DNA of 64,000 nucleotides. Origin: Lysobacteraceae bacterium NML93-0399. GTDB lineage: Bacteria > Pseudomonadota > Gammaproteobacteria > Xanthomonadales > Xanthomonadaceae. The stretch covers positions 124,001 through 188,000 of the forward strand of contig NTJI01000003.1 of assembly GCA_002307375.1 (NCBI GenBank). Reading direction: 5' to 3'. Position 1 is the stretch's first letter, and the number at the start of each line of letters is the position of its first letter. The position numbers were made by a program, and so were the translations under genes. Positions 57,762-64,000 of this stretch are shown one piece after another. The notes beneath the pieces are model-generated. The model was not told the DNA's origin and ran no database searches. It saw nothing but the letters and a program-made list of their open reading frames with translations.

Positions 57762-58624
57762 CAGCGGTCGCTGCGCATGTACTGCAGGAACGGGTCGTTG
57801 CGTTCGAGCACGATCACGTTGTCGCCCTTGTCGAACGCGGCGCGGTAGGCCTCCAGGCTGCGCTGGAAGGCATAGAACGCCGGATCGCGGTTGGCCGCCT
57901 GCCCGTAGATGCGGGTGGCCTCGGCATCGCCTTCACCGCGCAGGGTCTGGGCGTCGCGCTCGGCCTCGGCCAGCAGCACGGTCTGCTGGCGATCCGCGTC
58001 GCCGCGGATCGCACGCGCACGTTCCTCACCTTCGGCGCGCAGACGCGTCGCCACTTCCTGACGCTCGGCGCGCATGCGGTTGTAGACCTGCTGGATGACC
58101 TGGCTGTCGGTAGGCAGGTCGATCTGCTTGAGGCGGATGTCGATGATGCGCATGCCCAGCGACTCGGCCGCCTCGTTGATGCCGGGCAACTGGCGCTCGA
58201 CGAACTCCGAGCGGTTACCCGACACCAGCTCGGTCAGGGTGTTGGCGTTGATCTCGTTGCGCAGCGAGTTCTTGATGATCGGCTCGAGGCGCAGGTTGGC
58301 ATCGGCCTCGTTGCCGGAGGTCGCGCGGTAGAACGCGGCGACATCGCTGATCGCGACGATGGCCACGAAGTCCACGCTGACGTCCTTGCGCTCGGAGGTG
58401 AGCGAGCGCTCGGGCGAGAACGCGCTGGCGTTGAAGCGGCGGTCGAAGATGCGCGCCGATTCGATCAGCGGCACCTTGAAGTGCAGACCCGGGCCGATGT
58501 CCGTCCGCGCGACGCGGCCGAGGTTCAGCACCAGGGCCACCTGCCCCTCGCGCACCACGTACACCGAGCCCATCAGGCCCAGCAGCACGATGATCAGCAG
58601 GGGAATGACGAAGTTGATTCTCAT
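57761..58624 (-). CDS. hflC: FtsH protease modulator HflC
   Basis: HflC is an SPFH/prohibitin-family inner-membrane protein that, with HflK, forms a large complex around the FtsH protease. The 287-residue protein has an N-terminal membrane helix (INFVIPLLIIVLLGLMGSVY) and the SPFH domain starting REGQVALVLNLGRV. A coiled-coil segment contains EVATRLRAEGEERARAIRGD. It overlaps hflK by four bases. Confidence 0.96.
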   Translation of the reverse strand: MRINFVIPLLIIVLLGLMGSVYVVREGQVALVLNLGRVARTDIGPGLHFKVPLIESARIFDRRFNASAFSPERSLTSERKDVSVDFVAIVAISDVAAFYRATSGNEADANLRLEPIIKNSLRNEINANTLTELVSGNRSEFVERQLPGINEAAESLGMRIIDIRLKQIDLPTDSQVIQQVYNRMRAERQEVATRLRAEGEERARAIRGDADRQQTVLLAEAERDAQTLRGEGDAEATRIYGQAANRDPAFYAFQRSLEAYRAAFDKGDNVIVLERNDPFLQYMRSDR

Positions 58625-59814
58625 CGGCTCGCTCCATCGCGCGGCGGGCGCGGCAGGTTGCGCGCGGCCTGCGCCGGCGCAGCGTTGCTGGTATTGCCGC
58701 CGCGCGTGGCCTCGACGGCCGGCGACAGGACTTCAGGCGGAATCAGCGACGGCGCAGCCGAAGCGCTGCCGCCCTGCCCGCCCATCGGCACGTAGATCAG
58801 CTGGCGGCCGTCGCCACCGACCACGGTGCGGTTGTCGGCCAGCACCTGCTGTACGGTTTCGAGCCACAGACGCTTGCGGGTGACATCGGGCGCGCCCGCA
58901 TAGGCTTCGACCAGCAGCGAGAAGCGCTGCGCGTCACCGGTGGCACGGGCGATCTCGGCAGTCTTGTAGCCTTCGGCCTGCGCCCGGATGCGGGCCGACT
59001 CGCCTCGCGCCTCGGGCACGATCTTCGCCGCGTACGCGCCGGCTTCCTTGACCAGCTGCTCGTTCATCTGCTGCGCGCTGTTGACCTCGTCGAACGCGGC
59101 CTTGACCTCTTCGGGCGGGCGCGCGTCCTGCAGGTTGAGTTCGTTGACGAACAGGCCCGTGCGGTAGCTGTCGAGCGAGGCCTGCAGCGAAGTCTGCGCC
59201 GCGGTCGAGATCGGACCACGCGCGTTGAGCGCGGCATCCAGATTCACACGGCCGATCTGCTCGCGCACGGCGCTGAGCGCGGTCTGCTCGAGCATCTCGC
59301 GTGCATTGCGGGTACCGAACAGATATTGCGTGGCATCGCCGACGCGGTACTGCACGTTGAACGACACGACGACGATGTTTTCGTCGCGGGTCAGCACCGG
59401 CACCGTGTTGCTGTAGGACTGCACGGTGGTGGCGTCGACCTTGATCACGCGTTCGATCGGCCACGGCAGCTTGAAGTTCGGGCCCGGCTGCATGACGCGC
59501 GCCGTCTCGCCGAAGCGCAGCACCACACCGCGCTGGGTTTCACCCACCAGCACGAAGCAGTTGAGCAGCAGCACGATGACCACGACGACGGCGATCCAGC
59601 GCAGCGGATTGCCGCCGCCCATGCCGCCACCGAACAGGCCGCGGAACTGGTCGAGGATGCGGTCGAAGCCGCCTCCGCCACCGCCGCGCCCACCCCGTCC
59701 ACCACCACCGCCGGTGCGGCGTGGCGGCCACGGATTGCGTTCACCCTGATCGCCGGACGGCTTGCGGTCCGGAGAATCGTTGTCCTTGTTGTTGCCGGGA
59801 ATGTTCCAGGCCAT
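58621..59814 (-). CDS. hflK: FtsH protease modulator HflK
   Basis: HflK is the partner of HflC in the FtsH-modulating complex. The 397-residue protein starts MAWNIPGNNKDND, then has a Gly/Arg-rich segment of about 50 residues and one membrane helix (WIAVVVVIVLLLNCFVLV). The SPFH domain includes GVVLRFGETARVMQPGPNFK and SYRTGLFVNELNLQDARPPE. A Pro/Ala-rich C-terminus follows. The start is set by family agreement; the 51-residue upstream extension is not conserved-looking. Confidence 0.95.
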   Translation of the reverse strand: MAWNIPGNNKDNDSPDRKPSGDQGERNPWPPRRTGGGGGRGGRGGGGGGFDRILDQFRGLFGGGMGGGNPLRWIAVVVVIVLLLNCFVLVGETQRGVVLRFGETARVMQPGPNFKLPWPIERVIKVDATTVQSYSNTVPVLTRDENIVVVSFNVQYRVGDATQYLFGTRNAREMLEQTALSAVREQIGRVNLDAALNARGPISTAAQTSLQASLDSYRTGLFVNELNLQDARPPEEVKAAFDEVNSAQQMNEQLVKEAGAYAAKIVPEARGESARIRAQAEGYKTAEIARATGDAQRFSLLVEAYAGAPDVTRKRLWLETVQQVLADNRTVVGGDGRQLIYVPMGGQGGSASAAPSLIPPEVLSPAVEATRGGNTSNAAPAQAARNLPRPPRDGASR

Positions 59815-60023
59815 GCCTGCTCCAGTTTCGGGCGCGCAGCCTGCGTCGGCGGCGGCGCGGGGGTCGCATAGTCTAACCGGCTGACGCCGCTCGCAGGGGC
59901 GGTGTTCGGACGGTTTTGCGGTCCGAGAACCCGAACCGCCGAGCCGCTCGACCGCGTGAGCCGTCATCCCGGTGCGAGCAGTTGTGCCTGCACGTCCCGC
60001 GCAGGCACGACTTCGGCCCCGCC

Positions 60024-60220
60024 AGGTCTTCCCCGGAACGCCCCATCGCGCGCAAGCGCGCTCCTACAGGGACACGCCTCGTGTAGGAGCGACCTCGGTC
60101 GCGACAGGCTTTCCCGGAACACCCCATCGCGCGCAAGCGCGCTCCTACAGGGGGAGTGCTTCGTGCTGGCGCGGCCCTGGTCGCGATGGGCATTGCCGGG
60201 AAACTTCCACCACGCAAGCG
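60024..60220. repeat. Three-unit REP/BIME array between hflK and hflX
   Basis: A central well-preserved unit at 60082-60151 (TGTAGGAGCGACCTCGGTCG ... GCGCGCTCCTACAG) is flanked by a partial unit ending at 60069 and a degenerate one at 60166-60220. The 416-bp gap otherwise holds no gene. It interrupts the usually compact hflX-hflK junction. Confidence 0.8.
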
Positions 60221-60230
60221 CATCTGCGCC

Positions 60231-61550
60231 TCAGAAGTGATCGTCCTCATCCGGCGGCAGCAGCGGACGCAGCGGTGCGCCGTCGGCTTGCGAGGCCAGA
60301 CGCGCGGCATCGGCGTGGGCCAGGTCCACCTGCAGCAGCCAGCCGGACTCATCGACGACTTCCTGCCGGACGCCTTCGAGCGCATGCAGGCGCGCGTGCA
60401 ATCGTCCGGCCTCGGGTGGAAGCCGCACTTCGCCGGTCACGCGACGCATGCCCAACCGACGGGCCAGCGCCTGCGACAGCAGATCCAGACCCAGCCCGTC
60501 ACGCGCGGAAATCCACACGCTCTCGCGCACGGCGTCGTCGGCAAGCGCGTTCGGGTCCTGGTCGTAGCGCGGCTCGGCGCCTTCGATGCGGTCGATCTTG
60601 TTGAACACCAGCAGCTGCGGCAGATCGCCGGCGCCGATTTCCGACAGCACCGCGTCGACCTGGGCGATGCGCTCGTTCCGCAGCGGATCGGCGGCGTCGA
60701 TGATGTGCAGCAGCAGATCGGCCTCGCGCGCTTCGCTCAGCGTGGAGCGGAACGCGGCGACGAGTTCGTGCGGGAGATCGCGGACGAAGCCGACGGTATC
60801 GGCCAGCACGATGCTGCCGCCGGACAGGTCGACGCGGCGCACCGTGGGATCGAGCGTGGCGAACAGCTGATCTGCGGCGTAGGCATCGGCGCCGGTCAGC
60901 GTGTTGAACAGCGTGGACTTGCCGGCATTGGTGTAGCCGACCAGCGCCACACGCGGCAGCTCGCTGCGCACGCGCGCACGGCGCATCTGGGTGCGCTGCA
61001 CTTCCACCTTGTCGAGCCGCGCCTGCAGCTGTTCGAGCCGCTTCTGCAACAGACGGCGGTCGGTTTCGAGCTGGGTCTCACCGGGGCCGCGCAGGCCGAT
61101 CGAACCACCACGCTGGCGTTCCAGATGGGTCCAGCCGCGGACCAGGCGCGTGGCCATGTGCCGCAACTGCGCCAGCTCGACCTGCAGCTTGCCTTCGTGG
61201 CTGCGGGCGCGCTGGGCGAAGATGTCGAGGATCAGGCCGGTGCGGTCGACGACGCGGCGTTCGAGAAACTTCTCGAGGTTGCGTTCCTGACCCGGCGTGA
61301 GCCGGTGATTGACCAGCACCAGATCGGCGCCGGTCGCATCGGCCGCGGTCTTGATCTCGTCGAGCTTGCCGCTGCCGAACAGCGTGGCGGCATTGGGCTT
61401 GTCGATGCGCGCCGGGACGACCGCCGCGACGCGCGCGCCGGCCGAACGGGCGAGTTCCGAGAACTCTTCCAGCGCGCCTTCGTCGGCCGGACCATGCGCA
61501 TGCGGCTGGATCAGCAGCGCGTTTTCACCCTTGCGGGAGCGTTCGAACAA
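60231..61550 (-). CDS. hflX: Ribosome-associated GTPase HflX
   Basis: HflX binds the 50S subunit and can split stalled ribosomes. The 439-residue protein has the N-terminal HflX domain (ATLFGSGKLDEIK, VVDRTGLILDIFAQRARSHE), the GGSIGLRGPGETQLETDRR region and a GTPase domain. The latter carries G1 GYTNAGKST, G3 DTVGF and G4 FNKID. Translation starts at TTG 61548-61550, since an in-frame stop lies just upstream and no ATG/GTG is available. It follows hfq by 18 bp. Confidence 0.95.
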   Translation of the reverse strand: MFERSRKGENALLIQPHAHGPADEGALEEFSELARSAGARVAAVVPARIDKPNAATLFGSGKLDEIKTAADATGADLVLVNHRLTPGQERNLEKFLERRVVDRTGLILDIFAQRARSHEGKLQVELAQLRHMATRLVRGWTHLERQRGGSIGLRGPGETQLETDRRLLQKRLEQLQARLDKVEVQRTQMRRARVRSELPRVALVGYTNAGKSTLFNTLTGADAYAADQLFATLDPTVRRVDLSGGSIVLADTVGFVRDLPHELVAAFRSTLSEAREADLLLHIIDAADPLRNERIAQVDAVLSEIGAGDLPQLLVFNKIDRIEGAEPRYDQDPNALADDAVRESVWISARDGLGLDLLSQALARRLGMRRVTGEVRLPPEAGRLHARLHALEGVRQEVVDESGWLLQVDLAHADAARLASQADGAPLRPLLPPDEDDHF

Positions 61551-61568
61551 AGGGGGTCACACCTCGTA

Positions 61569-61850
61569 TCAGTCGTTGGTCTCGGCGGCCTCGTCGCCTT
61601 CTTCGCCTTCCGACGACTGGACGAATCCGCCACCCGGCGCGACGCGGACATTGCGGGCCGGCACCACGGTCGAGATCGCGTGCTTGTAGACCATCTGGCT
61701 CACGGTGTTGCGCAGCAGCACCACGAACTGGTCGAACGATTCGATCGTGCCCTGCAGTTTGATGCCGTTGACGAGGTAAATCGAGACGGGCACGCGCTCG
61801 CGGCGCAGTGCGTTCAGGAAAGGATCCTGCAAGGATTGCCCCTTGGACAT
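61569..61850 (-). CDS. hfq: RNA chaperone Hfq
   Basis: Hfq forms a hexameric ring that pairs small RNAs with mRNAs. The 93-residue protein begins [20 protein letters not shown] and has the Sm1 motif [20 protein letters not shown] and the Sm2 motif [12 protein letters not shown]. The C-terminal tail is short and acidic ([13 protein letters not shown]). A longer frame of 39 extra residues is not family-like. It lies between miaA and hflX as in E. coli. Confidence 0.97.
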   Translation of the reverse strand: MSKGQSLQDPFLNALRRERVPVSIYLVNGIKLQGTIESFDQFVVLLRNTVSQMVYKHAISTVVPARNVRVAPGGGFVQSSEGEEGDEAAETND

Positions 61851-62050
61851 GGTGTTTCCCCAGCGTGGTTGTTGTTCTGATGACCTGTTGGCCGGGCCGT
61901 CGTCCGCTCCCCGGAACGACGACCGGCCGATGTTACACGGCCCACGTGTGATCCGGGTGGCCGCCACCGGCCCGAACGCTGTGCCGGATCGGGGATTCGT
62001 GATCGGGGTGCCGTCGAAACGCGCGTGTCCGGGCTAGCCGGCGACAGGCT

Positions 62051-63022
62051 TCAAGCCGAGGGCTGCCGCGCATCCAGGAAGGCGGCGACATGGGCATCCA
62101 GCGCTTCGCGCTGCGTGGCCGGATCGAACCAGTGCGCGCTGCTGCGTCCGCGCAACCATGTGAACTGGCGCTTGGCCAGTTGCCGGGTCGCGGCGATGCC
62201 GCGGACACGGAAATCCTCCGCGCTGCCCTGCCCGTCCAGGAACTCCCACGCCTGGCGATAGCCGACGGCGCGGATGGCGGGCAACTCCAGCGGCGCCGGA
62301 TGCGCCTGCAGCTCGGGAAGCGCGCGCAGCGCCCGCACTTCGTCGAGGAAACCGGCAGCGAGCATCGCATCGAAGCGCGTGGCGATACGGGCATGCAGGG
62401 CTTCGCGCTCGGGAGGCGCGATCGCCAGCGACAGCACCTGCGCCGGAAACGGCGGCGATAAGCTCGGCCGCTTCTGCCACTCGCTGATGGGGAGCCCGGT
62501 GAGCCGGTGCACTTCGAGCGCCCGCTGGATGCGCTGCGCGTCGCCAGGCTTGATGCGCGCAGCGGCCTCGGGGTCGAGATGTGCGAGCTGCGCATGCAGG
62601 GCCGGCCAGCCGACGGTCGCGGCCTCGGCGGCGATCGCCGCGCGCGTGTCGGCATCGGCCTCGGGCATCGGCGACAGACCGTCGAGCACGGCCATGAAAT
62701 ACATGCCGGTGCCGCCGGCAAGAATCGGCAAACGCCCGCGGCCGAGGAGGTCTTCGACCGCCGCACGCGCGTCGCGGGCGTACTCGGCGGCCGAATACGT
62801 CTGCCAGGGATCGCGCAGATCGAGCATGTGATGCCGCACGCGCGCGCGTTCGGCGGCGTCGGGCTTGGCAGCGCCGATATCGAGGCCGCGATAGACGAGC
62901 GCCGAATCGACACTGACGATCTCGCCACCGAAGCGCTCGGCCCAGTCGAGCGCGAGCGCGGTCTTGCCCGACGCGGTCGGGCCCATCAGGGCGATGGCGC
63001 GCAGCGCCTGGGGCTGGCTCAC
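62051..63022 (-). CDS. miaA: tRNA dimethylallyltransferase MiaA
   Basis: MiaA adds a dimethylallyl group to A37 of tRNAs that read UNN codons. The 323-residue protein has the P-loop [18 protein letters not shown], the substrate loop [35 protein letters not shown], and [13 protein letters not shown] near the end. A GTG start at 63022 ([14 protein letters not shown]) gives the family length. It is separated from hfq by 200 bp without a visible gene, so hfq may have its own promoter here. Confidence 0.96.
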   Translation of the reverse strand: MSQPQALRAIALMGPTASGKTALALDWAERFGGEIVSVDSALVYRGLDIGAAKPDAAERARVRHHMLDLRDPWQTYSAAEYARDARAAVEDLLGRGRLPILAGGTGMYFMAVLDGLSPMPEADADTRAAIAAEAATVGWPALHAQLAHLDPEAAARIKPGDAQRIQRALEVHRLTGLPISEWQKRPSLSPPFPAQVLSLAIAPPEREALHARIATRFDAMLAAGFLDEVRALRALPELQAHPAPLELPAIRAVGYRQAWEFLDGQGSAEDFRVRGIAATRQLAKRQFTWLRGRSSAHWFDPATQREALDAHVAAFLDARQPSA

Positions 63023-63054
63023 GAGGTCGACGTCCCCACGCGGGTCTGCGGCTT

Positions 63055-64000
63055 TCAGTAGCCGGTTTCGCGCAGCGACAGCCGCACCTGCTGGTGCGTG
63101 GCCTGCACGCGCTGCGAGGGCGCGGCGCCGAGCAGACTCACCACCACAATGGCCAGCGTGGCGATCGCGAAGCCAGGCACGATCTCGTAGAGCCCCGAGC
63201 CCAGGCGCTCGACGGCGATCTGCTTCCACGCCACCACCGTTACGGCGCCCAGCACCATGCCCACCAGGGCGCCATTGCGGGTCATGCGTTGCCAGAACAG
63301 CGACAGCAGCACCACAGGACCAAACGCGGCGCCGAACCCGGCCCATGCATACGACACCAGCCCCAGCACGCGGCTGTCGGGATCGCGCGCCAGCCACAGC
63401 GCGACCAGCGCCACCAGCAGCACGCTCGCACGGCCGATCCACACCATCTCGCGCTGACCGGCCTGCGGCCGGAGGAAGCCGCGATAGAAGTCCTCCGACA
63501 GCACGCTCGAGCACACCAGCAACTGGCTCGACAACGTGCTCATCACCGCCGCGAGAATCGCCGACAGAATCACACCGGCCACCCACGGGTTGAAGAGCAG
63601 TTCGACCAGGGTGATGAACACCCGTTCGCGGTTCTCGGTCACCGGCCCGGCGAGCTCGGGATGCTGCTGGAAATACGCGATGCCGAGGAAGCCGACCGTC
63701 AGCGAGCCGAGCAGACACAGGATCATCCAGCTCATGCCGATCCGGCGTGCAGCCGGAATGGTTTCGACGCCGCCGGCGGCCATGAAGCGCGAGAGAATGT
63801 GCGGCTGTCCGAAATAGCCCAGCGCCCAGGCCAGCAGCGACACGATGCCGATCACGCCCAGTTCGCCGCCACGTGTCCACGACAGGCGCGTGGCATCGAC
63901 GCTGCGGATCAGGTCCATGCTCGACTCGAAGCCACCGGTACTCATGTAGACGATGACCGGCGTGAGCAGCAGCGCGAACAGCATCAGCGTGCCCTGCGCC
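63055..64000 (-). CDS. putP: Sodium/proline symporter PutP (partial, cut by window end)
   Basis: A sodium:solute symporter (SSS family) that imports proline. The visible 315 C-terminal residues, in frame to the window edge, contain several membrane helices and PutP-typical segments. These include [39 protein letters not shown] and [20 protein letters not shown]. The N-terminal part lies beyond the window. It ends 32 bp before miaA. Confidence 0.93.
   Translation of the reverse strand, partial: AQGTLMLFALLLTPVIVYMSTGGFESSMDLIRSVDATRLSWTRGGELGVIGIVSLLAWALGYFGQPHILSRFMAAGGVETIPAARRIGMSWMILCLLGSLTVGFLGIAYFQQHPELAGPVTENRERVFITLVELLFNPWVAGVILSAILAAVMSTLSSQLLVCSSVLSEDFYRGFLRPQAGQREMVWIGRASVLLVALVALWLARDPDSRVLGLVSYAWAGFGAAFGPVVLLSLFWQRMTRNGALVGMVLGAVTVVAWKQIAVERLGSGLYEIVPGFAIATLAIVVVSLLGAAPSQRVQATHQQVRLSLRETGY

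Overview
The window is about 64 kb of very GC-rich chromosome. Gene order points to the Xanthomonadaceae/Lysobacteraceae (a Luteimonas-, Lysobacter- or Xanthomonas-like gammaproteobacterium). The markers are smc-zipA, a complete Entner-Doudoroff operon zwf-glk-pgl-edd-eda, scpA-scpB-rluB, and miaA-hfq-hflX-hflK-hflC-DUF2065-purA. Most intergenic gaps carry GTAG-type REP/BIME palindromes (TGTAGGAGCGCGC... paired with ...GCGCGCTCCTACA). No rRNA, tRNA, CRISPR array, insertion sequence or prophage was recognised.

Layout. 1-4.8 kb: a broken FosX-like remnant, zipA and smc (minus strand). 5-12.3 kb: a MalK/UgpC-type ABC ATPase, divergent from the Entner-Doudoroff operon. 12.4-27.4 kb: a sugar-polymer utilisation locus on the minus strand, comprising a GH3 beta-glucosidase, a large discoidin/(alpha/alpha)6 lipoprotein, two ABC permeases, a solute-binding lipoprotein, a GH144-like glucanase lipoprotein, a TonB-dependent receptor and a LacI-family regulator. 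27.5-31.7 kb: yciI, scpA, scpB and rluB. 32-35 kb: a fatty-acid desaturase and its ferredoxin-type reductase, divergent from a TetR regulator (DesB/DesC/DesT-like). 35-39.3 kb: an omega-amidase, a DUF763 protein and a DUF885 peptidase-like protein. 39.4-44.4 kb: an XdhC-like chaperone and a three-subunit PaoABC-like molybdenum aldehyde dehydrogenase. 44.6-52.4 kb: small metabolic and repair genes, including NAD(P)HX dehydratase, a phosphatase, a cNMP-domain flavoprotein, a LysR/RidA pair, a sorbosone-dehydrogenase-like lipoprotein and a DUF2231 protein. 52.7-55.5 kb: a decaying GH1-glycosyltransferase-UDP-galactopyranose-mutase fusion gene. 55.6-64 kb: purA, a REP array, DUF2065, hflC, hflK, hflX, hfq, miaA and a partial putP.

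How parts fit together. The glycan locus and the Entner-Doudoroff operon look like one functional unit. The receptor imports oligosaccharides, the lipoproteins, GH3 enzyme and ABC permeases process and import sugar, and glk-zwf-pgl-edd-eda turns glucose into pyruvate and glyceraldehyde-3-phosphate. The ATPase the permeases need is not in their operon; it sits about 12 kb away, divergent from zwf. Near-identical LacI-type operators occur before lacI, before the GH144 gene and between the ATPase gene and zwf, suggesting a single local regulon.

REP elements have also altered genes. One runs in frame into the 3' end of the binding-protein gene, giving it a repeat-encoded C-terminus. Another provides the stop codon of the FosX remnant. 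A tandem array of four units lies between DUF2065 and purA.
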